Source of the DNA: Salinispora arenicola
GTDB taxonomy: Bacteria; Actinomycetota; Actinomycetes; Mycobacteriales; Micromonosporaceae
Direction: 5' to 3'
Length of the DNA stretch: 64,000 nt
Assembly (NCBI RefSeq): GCF_006716065.1
Contig: NZ_VFOL01000001.1
Coordinates: 5,456,001 to 5,520,000 of the forward strand
Shown one piece after another: positions 1 through 9,145 of the stretch (within the stretch, counting starts at the first letter, position 1; every line of letters begins with the position of its first letter). The notes beneath the pieces were generated by a model. It worked only from the letters and a program-made list of their open reading frames with translations, had not been told where the DNA came from and did no database searches. The position numbers were made by a program, and so were the translations under genes.

Positions 1-2
1 CC

Positions 3-530
3 GTCGGTCTGGTGTCGCCGTCCAGCGTCGCCTACCAACTCAAGGAGTTGGAGAAGAAGGGCTTCCTGCGCCGCGACCCGAACCGGCCGCGCGCCGTTGA
101 CGTCCGGCCCCCCGGCGACCCACTCGACGACGAGGCGACGCGCTCCCACCGACCGACTCCGGCGTACGTACCGATGCTGGGCCGGATCGCCGCCGGTGGT
201 CCGATCCTCGCCGAACAGGCCGTCGAGGACGTCTTCCCACTCCCCCGCGAACTGGTCGGGGAGGGAGAGGTCTTCATGCTGCAGGTCAAGGGCGACTCGA
301 TGCTGGACGCCGCGATCTGCGACGGCGACTGGGTGGTCGTCCGGCAGCAGCCCACCGCCGAATCTGGCGACATCGTGGCAGCCATGCTGGACGGCGAGGC
401 AACGGTGAAGACCTACCGCCGGCGGGACGGGCACGTCTGGCTGATGCCGCAGAACCCGGCGTTCGACCCGATCCCTGGCGACGACGCCACCATCATGGGC
501 CGAGTCGTCACGGTGCTGCGCCGCATCTGA
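3..530 (+). CDS. lexA: LexA repressor, 5' end outside window
   Basis: C-terminal part of the SOS repressor. The frame is open to the window edge, so the N-terminal helix-turn-helix is mostly missing; the last part of the winged helix ([13 protein letters not shown]) is visible. A GTG at 12 is in frame but is internal to the domain, not the start. The S24-type autoprotease is complete. Counting from that GTG, the Ala-Gly cleavage site is at residues 61-62 (IAAGG), the catalytic serine at 96 in GDSM, and the lysine at 133 in ATVK. LexA represses DNA-damage genes until RecA filaments trigger self-cleavage; recA and a probable LexA site lie 26 kb downstream in this window. The identification is firm. 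Confidence 0.96.
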   Translation, partial: VGLVSPSSVAYQLKELEKKGFLRRDPNRPRAVDVRPPGDPLDDEATRSHRPTPAYVPMLGRIAAGGPILAEQAVEDVFPLPRELVGEGEVFMLQVKGDSMLDAAICDGDWVVVRQQPTAESGDIVAAMLDGEATVKTYRRRDGHVWLMPQNPAFDPIPGDDATIMGRVVTVLRRI

Positions 531-665
531 CCGGATCAGGCGTTCCGAACGACCGACCGGGTGCCGCATCTGACCGGAGCGGCGCACCGACCAACCGACC
601 CGATGCCGCGCCTGCCCGGATCACGGTGGCCTGAACGGCCGCCGCGCGGTCGCCCCGTAAGTGCG

Positions 666-2297
666 TCAGTAGCGGTCGCCGTAGTGGCCACGTCCGCCGC
701 CGGTCGCCGGGCCGTGACCGCCGGTCCGGCCCTCGGCCGGTCCGTTCTCGCGGCGCCGCCCGGCACGCGTACCGGGCTCCCCGCCGTCGCGGCGCGGCGG
801 CTGGGCACGACCGCCGCCGTACACGCCACCACCGGCTCCCCCGCCGTACACGCCGCCGCCACGCCCGCCGCCGGTCGCACGCCCGCCCCCAGGTCGACCG
901 CCCCCGGCCGTCGCCGGGTGAGCGCCGCCGCCACCGTCGGACGACCGACTGCCGTAGACGCCAGCGGCGGGTTGACCGCCGTCCGCCGGACGGCCACCGC
1001 CGTTCGCGCTCGTGTCCATCGGAACCGCCGCCCGGCCTGGATCCCGACGCCCGCCGTTGGCACCGGCGACAGGCGCGCCACCGTAGACGGAGCCGCGGGG
1101 ACGGTCGGTGGAGCCGCGAGAACCGTGGTCGGCGCCGGACCTACCCGGGCCCGACCTACCCGGGCCCGACCCGCCGGCCCCCGTACCCCCGGCCGGCCGC
1201 CGCCGAGCCCGCACGACGCCGACCACACCCGCCCCGACCAACGCCATGCCGATCAGGCCCACGGCAGCGATGATCAGATACGCGACCTCCTGCGGGGACA
1301 GGCTGGCGAACCAGGAGGCCGACGACTCCTCCGACCCGTCGGCGTTCGCCTCCGCTCCCACCTTTGTGTCCGCCGTCGGCGAGTACGCCAGAATGTCGAT
1401 CGGCTCGCCGTCGTCGAGTTGGCCGCCGTCGGAGACGGTGAGGAAGGTCGTGCCGTCCGGGGTGTACGCGATCGCCTCACCAAACGGATCCTCGAGTGGA
1501 GTCACCCGCGGTTCCGCCGTGGTCAGCGCCCGTACGATGTCGCCGTCGGCGACGTCGTACTCGAATGCGTCCGCGTAGGTGCGCAGCACCACCCGAGATC
1601 CGTCCGGTGAACGGGCGGCCCCGGTGATCGCCGTACGCCCGATCACCCCGAGCGCGTGCTCGGTCTCGGTCTCCGGTAGCTCGACCTCGCCGAGCCTCTT
1701 CATCCGCCCTGGCGCGGTGTCGCCACTGGGGAGTTCGCCGTCGACGGTGAAGATCTCGGCCTTGCCGGAGGCGACCTTGGTGATGATCAGTGGGGCGTCG
1801 TCATCGTCGATGAGCAGCGCCTCGGCGTCCCGCGGCTGACCATCCGGGTAGGCGAGGCGGTGCAGCACCGGCCTTTCCTCGCCGCTCACCGGCATGCTCC
1901 ACACCGCCACCCGCTCACGGCGGTTGCTGCTGGTCACGTTGTCGCCGGTGTCCGCGATCCAGAGGGTCTTCCCGTCCGGCGACAACGCCAGGTCCTCGGT
2001 GTCCAGCGGGCCACCGACGGAGTAGCGGACCGGCTCCTCGGCGATCTCGCACTCGTCGTCGAGGAAGAAGACCCGCTTGTGGCTCTCCACCTCGCTGCCG
2101 TCATTGATCACGATGTAGCCGGTCTTCGTGGCCACCAGCCCGGACAGCTCCCGGAGCCGGTCATCGGTGACGGTGCAGCGCTTCTGACCCGCCGCCGTGG
2201 CCGGCGGCGGCACCATGACCAGGACCAATCCAACAGCTACGGCGGCTACCCCCAGCAGGCTGAGGGCGCGCGTGGTCAGGGCGAGGAAGCGACGCAT
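666..2297 (-). CDS. Membrane-anchored secreted protein, propeller-like, with Gly-rich tail
   Basis: 543 residues. An N-terminal hydrophobic segment (about 8-35, ending PPPATAA) looks like a cleavable signal. Residues 40-320 are an extracytoplasmic domain with repeated DG and LSPDGK-type turns typical of beta-propeller or esterase-like proteins (for example ALSPDGKTLWIADTGDN). One transmembrane helix at about 335-357 is followed by RARRR. The last 180 residues are low-complexity Gly/Arg/Pro sequence with repeated VYGGG motifs, predicted cytoplasmic. The ATG at 2297 is chosen because the signal peptide begins there; the frame upstream is antisense-like readthrough of hflX. The stop of hflX lies 49 bases upstream. 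No specific function can be assigned; a surface sensor or scaffold is possible. Confidence 0.75.
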   Translation of the reverse strand: MRRFLALTTRALSLLGVAAVAVGLVLVMVPPPATAAGQKRCTVTDDRLRELSGLVATKTGYIVINDGSEVESHKRVFFLDDECEIAEEPVRYSVGGPLDTEDLALSPDGKTLWIADTGDNVTSSNRRERVAVWSMPVSGEERPVLHRLAYPDGQPRDAEALLIDDDDAPLIITKVASGKAEIFTVDGELPSGDTAPGRMKRLGEVELPETETEHALGVIGRTAITGAARSPDGSRVVLRTYADAFEYDVADGDIVRALTTAEPRVTPLEDPFGEAIAYTPDGTTFLTVSDGGQLDDGEPIDILAYSPTADTKVGAEANADGSEESSASWFASLSPQEVAYLIIAAVGLIGMALVGAGVVGVVRARRRPAGGTGAGGSGPGRSGPGRSGADHGSRGSTDRPRGSVYGGAPVAGANGGRRDPGRAAVPMDTSANGGGRPADGGQPAAGVYGSRSSDGGGGAHPATAGGGRPGGGRATGGGRGGGVYGGGAGGGVYGGGRAQPPRRDGGEPGTRAGRRRENGPAEGRTGGHGPATGGGRGHYGDRY

Positions 2298-2346
2298 CCG
2301 CCTAGTGTCGCATGACGGCGGACCGCCGCTGGCCCCACTGAGCAGC

Positions 2347-3831
2347 CTACGAACGCGACCCGGCGCCGGCCGGCGCGGGTCCCGCCGCTGGCACGAGCCC
2401 GGTCGCCTCGGCCACCCGGAAGGGCGCCAACTCGGCGGCGAGCGCCACACCGACCCGGACGTGCAGCAGGGTGCCCTCGGGTAGGTGTGCCGTGCTGAGC
2501 ACCTCGCCCTGCTGGTGTACCCGGGCCACCAGGTCGCCTCGGTCATAGGGCAGGACCGCGCGGGTCTCGACGGCCGGGCGTGGCAACCGGGCCTCGACCA
2601 CGCGGCGCAGGTCGTCGACGCCGTGCCCGGAGTGCGCGGACACGAGGATCGCCTCCGGCCAGAGCCGCTTGAGCCGGAGCAGGGTCTCCTCGTCGGCGGC
2701 GTCGGTCTTGTTGACCACCAGCAGCTCCGGTAGCCGATCGGCGCCCACCTCGGCGAGCACCGCGCGGACGGCACGAACCTGCTCCTCCGGGTCCGGGTGG
2801 GTGCCGTCGACCACGTGCACCACCAGGTCGGCCTCCGCCACCTCCTCGAGCGTGGAGCGGAACGCCTCGACAATCTGGTGCGGTAGGTGCCGGACGAAGC
2901 CGACGGTGTCGGAGAAGGTGAAGTGACGCCCGTCCTGGGTGGTCGCCTTCCGGATCGTCGGATCCAGCGTGGCGAAGAGGGCGTTCTCCACCAGCACCCC
3001 GGCCCCGGTCAGCCGGTTCAGCAGGCTTGACTTGCCGGCGTTCGTGTAGCCGGCGATCGCCACCGCCGGTACCGCGTTACGAGTTCGGCGGGCGCGTTTG
3101 GTCTGGCGTACCGTGCGCATGCCTTTGATCTCCCGGCGCAGCCGGGCGATGCGGTGTCGGATCCGCCGTCGGTCGGTCTCCAACTTGGTTTCACCGGGAC
3201 CACGCAGACCCACACCGCCGCCGGCACCGCCACCCCGACCGGATCCGCCGCTCTGGCGGGAGAGGGTCTCGCCCCACCCACGCAGGCGGGGCAGCAGGTA
3301 CTCCAGCTGGGCCAACTCGACCTGCGCCTTACCTTCCCGGCTCTTCGCGTGCTGGGCGAAGATGTCCAGGATGAGCGCGGTGCGGTCGACGACCTTCACC
3401 TTGGTGCGCTGCTCCAGGTTTCGCAGCTGCGACGGGGAGAGCTCGCCGTCGCAGATCACCGTGTCGGCGCCGGTGGACAGCACGGCCGCCCCCAGGTCAT
3501 CCACCTTGCCGCGGCCGACGTAGGTCGCCGGATCGGGTCGGCTGCGGCGCTGGATCAGCCCTTCGAGCACCTGCGAGCCGGCCGTCTCGGCCAGGGCCGC
3601 CAGCTCCGTGAGGGAGTTCTCGGCGTCCTGCTGCGAGCCCTCGGTCCACACTCCGACCAGAACGACCCGCTCCAGTCGGAGCTGGCGGTACTCGACCTCG
3701 GTGATGTCGGTCAGCTCGGTGGAGAGGCCGGGGACCCGCCGCAGCGCCTGCCGCTCCGACAGTTCGATCTCGCCGGTGGTGCCGTCGAACTCGTCGCCCT
3801 CGTCGGGAAGGAAGGTCTCCTGCTCGCGCAA
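2347..3831 (-). CDS. hflX: GTPase HflX
   Basis: Ribosome-associated GTPase that splits stalled or stressed 70S ribosomes. Numbered from the proposed start, the HflX N-terminal domain covers about 1-200, a Gly-rich linker follows (about 195-210), and the G domain has GYTNAGKS (261-268), DTVGF (308-312) and NKTD (374-377). The start is taken as TTG at 3831 because AGGAGA lies six bases upstream and the protein then begins REQETFLP, as in relatives; an in-frame start at 3894 would add 21 residues without a good ribosome site. It is transcribed toward the secreted-protein gene and is divergent from the malic enzyme gene. Family assignment is certain, the start less so. Confidence 0.95.
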   Translation of the reverse strand: MREQETFLPDEGDEFDGTTGEIELSERQALRRVPGLSTELTDITEVEYRQLRLERVVLVGVWTEGSQQDAENSLTELAALAETAGSQVLEGLIQRRSRPDPATYVGRGKVDDLGAAVLSTGADTVICDGELSPSQLRNLEQRTKVKVVDRTALILDIFAQHAKSREGKAQVELAQLEYLLPRLRGWGETLSRQSGGSGRGGGAGGGVGLRGPGETKLETDRRRIRHRIARLRREIKGMRTVRQTKRARRTRNAVPAVAIAGYTNAGKSSLLNRLTGAGVLVENALFATLDPTIRKATTQDGRHFTFSDTVGFVRHLPHQIVEAFRSTLEEVAEADLVVHVVDGTHPDPEEQVRAVRAVLAEVGADRLPELLVVNKTDAADEETLLRLKRLWPEAILVSAHSGHGVDDLRRVVEARLPRPAVETRAVLPYDRGDLVARVHQQGEVLSTAHLPEGTLLHVRVGVALAAELAPFRVAEATGLVPAAGPAPAGAGSRS

Positions 3832-4115
3832 CCGCGTCTCCTGTCTGTTTGCCTGCCGTCCGGCTGTTGGCCGACCGTCTGCCCGGTATCGCAACCGATC
3901 CGCCCTTGCCGGCCTGCTGATGTCCCGCCGGCGGTAGAACGTTTGCCGCCGCCCGGGGCATCCGACCGCTTACCAGCAATCCTGACATGTGGCAACGTCA
4001 CCCGCACCAGCAATATGCCCGGGGCTACCAGCCGGTAACAGGGCCGGATGTGGGCGGGCCGCTGCGGGCGGGTAGAAATGCGGGCGAGCCGTTCAGCATC
4101 ATCGGAGGGAACCGC

Positions 4116-5588
4116 GTGGCCATCACCCGACTGCCGAGTGCCGGATTCTCGATCACGATCCGGATCGCAGTACCCGCGGACGCCACCTCGATCGGACGGT
4201 TGACCACCTCGGTCGGCGAGGCCGGGGCCATCGTCACCGCGCTCGACGTCGTCGACTCCGACCATACCCACGTCGTCGTCGATCTGACCTGCGACACCGC
4301 CGACGCCAGCCACGCCGACCAGGTGGTTGACGCGCTCACCTCGCTCGACGGCGTGGACGTGCGCAAGGTCTCCGACCGCACGTTCCTGCTACACCTCGGT
4401 GGCAAGATCGAAGTGACCCCGAAGGTCTCGCTGCGCACCCGCGACGAGCTGTCCCGCGCCTACACCCCGGGGGTCGCCCGGGTCTGCCAGGCCATCGCGG
4501 AAAACCCGGCGGACGCGCGGCGGCTGACCATCAAACGCAACACGGTGGCGGTGGTAAGCGACGGCTCCGCCGTGCTCGGCCTGGGCAATCTCGGCCCGGC
4601 GGCGTCGCTGCCGGTGATGGAGGGCAAGGCGGCGCTGTTCAAACGCTTCGGCGGGGTGGACGCCTGGCCGGTGGTGCTGGACACCCAGGACACCGACGAG
4701 ATCGTGGCGATCGTCAAGGCCATCGCACCCGCGTACGGCGGGATCAACCTGGAGGACATCGCCGCGCCGCGCTGCTTCGAGATCGAGGCACGACTGCGTG
4801 CGGCACTGGACATCCCGGTCTTCCACGACGATCAGCACGGCACGGCGATCTGTGTGCTGGCCGCGCTGACCAACGCGCTCCGTGTCGTCGGCAAGCAACT
4901 GGCGGATGTGCGGGTGGTGGTCTCCGGCGCGGGCGCCGCCGGCACCGCAATCATGAAACTGCTGCTGCGCCAGGGCGTGGGCGACATCATCGCGTACGAC
5001 CGGCGGGGCGCGCTGCACCGCGGGATGGCCGCGCTGAACCCGGCCTGGCAGTGGCTGGCCGAGCACACGAATCGGCAGAACTACTCCGGCGACCTGGCCG
5101 GGGCGGTACGCGACGCGGACGTCTTCATCGGCGTGAGCGCCCCCAACCTGCTCACCGGTGACGACGTCGCCGCCATGGCCAAGGACTCGATCGTGTTCGC
5201 GCTGGCCAACCCCGACCCTGAGGTCGACCCACGGGAGGCGCGCAAACACGCCGCCGTGGTCGCCACCGGCCGCTCCGACCAACCCAACCAGATCAACAAC
5301 GTGCTGGCGTTCCCCGGTGTGTTCCGGGGGATGCTCGACGCGCACGCGGAGGGGTTCACGGAGGAGATGGCGATCGCCGCGGCCCGGGCCATCGCCGACG
5401 TCGTCGGCGAGGACAAAATCAACCCGACGGTCATTGTCCCCAGCGTCTTCGACTCCCGAGTCGCCCCGGCCGTCGCCGCGGCGGTTCGTGCCGCCGCACA
5501 GAACCCGTCGACCACCCCGCCGCCAGCCGCCGATCCCGGCCCGACCGACCTGCCCGAGATCGCCGCCAGTGCGAGCGCCACCCCCTAG
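4116..5588 (+). CDS. NAD-dependent malic enzyme with N-terminal ACT domain
   Basis: 490 residues. Oxidatively decarboxylates L-malate to pyruvate (malic enzyme, EC 1.1.1.38/39 type), linking the TCA cycle to pyruvate and gluconeogenesis. Residues 1-90 look like an ACT regulatory domain, suggesting allosteric control by an amino acid or similar ligand. The malic enzyme core starts at YTPGV (106-110), continues with LGLGNLGP, FHDDQHGTA (about 236-244) and the Rossmann motif GAGAAG (about 271). The GTG start at 4116 has GGAGGGA five bases upstream; the longer in-frame ATG at 3987 has none. ACT fusion is known in actinobacterial malic enzymes. Cofactor preference cannot be read from the sequence with certainty. 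Confidence 0.95.
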   Translation: MAITRLPSAGFSITIRIAVPADATSIGRLTTSVGEAGAIVTALDVVDSDHTHVVVDLTCDTADASHADQVVDALTSLDGVDVRKVSDRTFLLHLGGKIEVTPKVSLRTRDELSRAYTPGVARVCQAIAENPADARRLTIKRNTVAVVSDGSAVLGLGNLGPAASLPVMEGKAALFKRFGGVDAWPVVLDTQDTDEIVAIVKAIAPAYGGINLEDIAAPRCFEIEARLRAALDIPVFHDDQHGTAICVLAALTNALRVVGKQLADVRVVVSGAGAAGTAIMKLLLRQGVGDIIAYDRRGALHRGMAALNPAWQWLAEHTNRQNYSGDLAGAVRDADVFIGVSAPNLLTGDDVAAMAKDSIVFALANPDPEVDPREARKHAAVVATGRSDQPNQINNVLAFPGVFRGMLDAHAEGFTEEMAIAAARAIADVVGEDKINPTVIVPSVFDSRVAPAVAAAVRAAAQNPSTTPPPAADPGPTDLPEIAASASATP

Positions 5589-6212
5589 CTGGGGCTGCGA
5601 GACCGTCCGGACGGATCTGTCCGGGGTGGTCCGCACCGGGGTCAGCACCGGGCAGCGCTTCGTTACTGGACGGGGCGTGGAGCGCGACGGCGCGGAGCTC
5701 ACGGTCGGCCCGGGACGCGACTCGTCCACAGGGCATCGCGCTCACCCGAGGATCGGCTTCCCGGGTTGACCGGATGACCGTTGACGCGCTGCGGATCGAG
5801 GTCCGCCCGGACGCCGCGCGCGACCACGACCGCTGACGCTGCGGCGTGTGCGATTGCCGCCGCCAGACCGAGCGAGTGGCCTCTCGTCGGAGACACCGTC
5901 CACGGCTCGTCCGCCCGGCTATCTGGCCTGACGCGCGGCTCCGGCCTTGGGACAGACAGTGCCGTCGTCGGCACGAGCATGAGCCTGCCGTCCCATGGCG
6001 GGCTGGCCGAAACCAGTCGGCGTAGCAGAGCCTTTGCGGCACCCGACAGGCCCGTTCTCCCGGATCTCGCGCCTGTGGGCGCCGCCCTCAGCGCTCCGGT
6101 CACAGTTTCACCAACCCTCTTTTGTACGGACGAAAGCGCAAAAAGGGGGGTTTACATGGTTTATATTCACTTTAGGTCTTGGTTGGTGACGTAGGGCAGG
6201 GAGGGGATCATC
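5589..6212. other. Intergenic stretch without recognisable gene
   Basis: 624 bases between the malic enzyme and the multicopper oxidase. Open frames exist on both strands but none has a ribosome site plus a recognisable or actinobacterial-looking protein. The last 100 bases (about 6110-6210) are strikingly AT-rich for this genome and contain TTTACA, TATATT and CTTTAGG elements, so the oxidase promoter is probably here, but no clean -35/-10 pair could be assigned. The region could also hold an old gene remnant. Confidence 0.5.
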
Positions 6213-8279
6213 ATGGTCAACCGGCGACAACTGTTGATGGCAGGCGCCGCCGCCGGGGGGGCGGCCGTCCTGCTGTCTCCGACCGGCTCCAGCGCCGTGT
6301 CGTTGCCACTGGAGCGTCCGCTGTTGAATCCCAACGTCATCGAGAAGTACCGGACGAACCTGTTGATCCCGGAGGTCATGCCGCCCGCCCGCCGGCATGG
6401 ACGGGGCCGCGGCGACGAGTACCTGATCGGGATGCGGCAGTTCTCGCAGCAGGTCCTGCCGCCGGATCTTCCCCGAACCACAGTGTGGGGATTCGGCGCC
6501 GCCACGCGCCGGGGCACGTTCCAGTTCCCGGGGTTCACCATCGAGGCCCGCGTCGACCGCCCCGTGCAGGTGACCTGGATCAACCAACTCGTCGACCGAC
6601 AGGACCGCTTCCTGCCGCCGCTGTTGCCCGTCGACCCGACGCTGCTCTGGGCCAACCCGCCCGGGGGGATCGCCGAGCGCGACTCCACTCCCACCTTCAC
6701 GCGGACCCCCGGCCCGTACCTCGGCCCGGTGCCGGTCGTCGTCCACCTGCACGGGGGACACACCCAGGCGGAGAGCGACGGCTACCCGGAGGCGTGGTAC
6801 CTGCCAGCGGCGAAGAACATCCCGGCCGGCTACGCGACGGTCGGCAGCTTCTACGACCGGTATCGAGCGTCGTTCGCCGAGCAGTACGGGATCCAGTGGC
6901 GGCCCGGCACCGCGACGTATCGCTACGACAACGATCAACGGGCTACTACCTTGTGGTATCACGATCACGCGTTGGGGATGACCCGTCAGGCGATCTATTC
7001 CGGCCTGGCCGGCTTCTACCTGCTTCGTGGCGGGCAATCCGATCTGCCACCCGGTGTCCTACCCGGCCCGGCCCCCGCCCTGGGCGATCCCCCGGGCACC
7101 CGCTACTACGAGATCCCGATCGTCATCCAGGATCGATCTTTCGAGCGGGATGGTTCGTTGTTCTACCCCGACAGCCGGGCCTTCAACGGTACGTGCACCA
7201 ATCCCGCAGATTACATTCCCAACGGGGACGTCCCACCGATCTGGGTACCCGAGTTCTTCGCCGACACCATGGTCGCCAATGGTCGAACCTGGCCACGCCT
7301 CGAGGTCGAGCAGCGACGGTATCGGCTGCGCCTGCTCAACGGCTGCAACACGCGCACCCTGATCCTGAAGATCGCGGCCAATCCCACTGCCGAACGTCCC
7401 GTCGACCCCGCCCTGCCGATCTGGTTGATCGGCACCGATGGCGGTTTTCTTCCCCAACCCGAACCGCTCGACGAAATCACCCTCGGCGGCGCCCAACGCG
7501 CCGACGTCATCATCGACTTCACCGATGTGCCCACCGGTACCAACCTCTATCTGATCAACGAAGGCCCGGACGAGCCCTTCCAAGGCGGTGTGCCGGGGGT
7601 CGACTTCGCACCTGCCGACGTCAACACCACCGGTCAGGTCATGAAGCTGGCCGTCGTTCCCCGCACCGGGCCGGATACGAGCGTCCCACCGGACCAACTC
7701 CGCCTACCCAAGTTCGTTCCCCTCGGCCCGGCGACCAACACCCGTCGTCTTTCGCTCGACGAGCGGAGGTCTACCACGAGTTGCGGCGTCAACGGCATAT
7801 TCCTCGGTATCGTCGACCCGGACGGGACTGCCGTGCCGCTGAATTGGGACGACCCGGTCACCGAGAATGTCGCGCTCAACGCCACCGAGATCTGGGAGCT
7901 CGACAACCGCACGGACCATGCTCACCCGATCCACGTTCACCAGGTCGAATTTGAGATCATCGGCCGAGGTCCACGTGGCAACAAACCACCTACCGCCCAG
8001 CAACTCGGCTACCATGACACCGTCCTCGCGCTGCCCGGCGAGATCACTCGAATCAAATCCTTCTTCGACCTACCAGGCCGCTATATCTGGCACTGTCACA
8101 TCCTGGAGCACGAAGACCACGAGATGATGCGGCCGATCAACATCGGCCCCGCGACGGACCCAACCCACGCCGAGACCACCACCCCGCCAGCCGGCGAGAG
8201 CCGGCAGCCAAGCGAGTCACCCGATCACAAGCACGACCGGCGACAGAGGAAGCCGGCCCAGCACGACGATCGGCGGTGA
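6213..8279 (+). CDS. Multicopper oxidase (CotA/bilirubin oxidase-like), Tat-exported
   Basis: 688 residues. Exported oxidase that removes single electrons from phenolics, bilirubin-type pigments or metal ions and reduces oxygen to water. The N-terminus (VNRRQLLMAGAAAGG) is a twin-arginine signal. All four copper motifs are intact: HLHGGH (178-183), WYHDHALGM (248-256), HPIHVHQ (from 571) and HCHILEHED (from 627, with the type 1 copper Cys at 628). The tail after about 655 is polar and His/Arg-rich. A GGGAGGGG ribosome site precedes the ATG. The gene stands alone, with convergent dapF 22 bases after its stop. A second oxidase-like protein at 54.4 kb lacks these ligands. The physiological substrate is unknown. 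Confidence 0.93.
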   Translation: MVNRRQLLMAGAAAGGAAVLLSPTGSSAVSLPLERPLLNPNVIEKYRTNLLIPEVMPPARRHGRGRGDEYLIGMRQFSQQVLPPDLPRTTVWGFGAATRRGTFQFPGFTIEARVDRPVQVTWINQLVDRQDRFLPPLLPVDPTLLWANPPGGIAERDSTPTFTRTPGPYLGPVPVVVHLHGGHTQAESDGYPEAWYLPAAKNIPAGYATVGSFYDRYRASFAEQYGIQWRPGTATYRYDNDQRATTLWYHDHALGMTRQAIYSGLAGFYLLRGGQSDLPPGVLPGPAPALGDPPGTRYYEIPIVIQDRSFERDGSLFYPDSRAFNGTCTNPADYIPNGDVPPIWVPEFFADTMVANGRTWPRLEVEQRRYRLRLLNGCNTRTLILKIAANPTAERPVDPALPIWLIGTDGGFLPQPEPLDEITLGGAQRADVIIDFTDVPTGTNLYLINEGPDEPFQGGVPGVDFAPADVNTTGQVMKLAVVPRTGPDTSVPPDQLRLPKFVPLGPATNTRRLSLDERRSTTSCGVNGIFLGIVDPDGTAVPLNWDDPVTENVALNATEIWELDNRTDHAHPIHVHQVEFEIIGRGPRGNKPPTAQQLGYHDTVLALPGEITRIKSFFDLPGRYIWHCHILEHEDHEMMRPINIGPATDPTHAETTTPPAGESRQPSESPDHKHDRRQRKPAQHDDRR

Positions 8280-8301
8280 ACGGTCACAACCGCTGGCGCC
8301 G

Positions 8302-9138
8302 CTACCAGCCGGGGCTCACCTCGCCGGTCGCCACCAGCACGGCTGGCCCGGACAGCCAGCAACTCCGGGCGGTCAGGGTCACCACCAGGCGACCGCCGGG
8401 CACGTCAACAGCGACCACGCCGGTGTCCCGGCCCCCGTCCCGCAGCGCGACCGCGGCCACCGCGCACGCACCCGTGCCACAGGAGTGGGTCTCCGCGCTG
8501 CCCCGCTCGTAGACCCGCATCCGGACGTGACCGTCGGCGCCGTCCACCGGATCACCGACGGTAACGAACTCGACATTCACCCCGGCCGGGAAGACCACCG
8601 GGTCGAACTCCGGGGCCCGGGTGAGATCGAGAGCGGACAGTTCCAAACCGGCCGGCACCGGGCAGACCAGGTGCGGGTTCCCGACGTCGACGGCCGTGCC
8701 CGGCAGCGCCAGACCGCCGAGCCCCGCGACCGAAGCGCCGGCCAACCGGGGCCGACGCATCTCGACGGCCACCCCCTCACCCTCGACCCGCGCCCGCACG
8801 ACGCCAGCCCGGGTGGCCACCGGCAGCACCGCACCGGAGGGCGCGGCCAGCCCGGATTCCAGTAGGTAACGCACGAAGACCCGGGCGCCGTTGCCGCACA
8901 TCTCGGCCGCGGAGCCGTCAGAGTTCCAGTAGTCCATGAACCACTCGGCCTCGTCGGCGAGGGCCACTCCGTCGGCGTGGTGCGCCGCGCGGACCACCCG
9001 CAGCACGCCGTCCCCGCCGATCCCCCGCCGCCGGTCGCACAGCGCCGCGACCAGACCGGGGGTCAGTTCGAGCGTGCCGTCCGGATCGGGCAGGATCACG
9101 AAGTCGTTGCCGGTGCCGTGCCCCTTGGTGAACTCCAC
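8302..9138 (-). CDS. dapF: Diaminopimelate epimerase
   Basis: 278 residues. Converts LL- to meso-diaminopimelate for lysine and peptidoglycan synthesis in the cytoplasm by a two-cysteine, cofactor-independent mechanism. Both catalytic cysteines are visible, in EMCGNGARVF (about residue 77) and SCGTGACAVA (about 218). The GTG at 9138 gives the standard N-terminus (EFTKGHGTGNDF). Longer frames upstream are readthrough from miaA. It lies 7 bases downstream of miaA and is probably cotranscribed with it and with the LigB-like gene. Convergent with the oxidase. Confidence 0.97.
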   Translation of the reverse strand: MEFTKGHGTGNDFVILPDPDGTLELTPGLVAALCDRRRGIGGDGVLRVVRAAHHADGVALADEAEWFMDYWNSDGSAAEMCGNGARVFVRYLLESGLAAPSGAVLPVATRAGVVRARVEGEGVAVEMRRPRLAGASVAGLGGLALPGTAVDVGNPHLVCPVPAGLELSALDLTRAPEFDPVVFPAGVNVEFVTVGDPVDGADGHVRMRVYERGSAETHSCGTGACAVAAVALRDGGRDTGVVAVDVPGGRLVVTLTARSCWLSGPAVLVATGEVSPGW

Positions 9139-9145
9139 GCCCCCA

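Noticed and set aside
5699..6194. Open frames on both strands in the 624-base gap, including one with an Ala-rich run
   Set aside because: No ribosome site, no recognisable motif, and high GC creates long open frames by chance.
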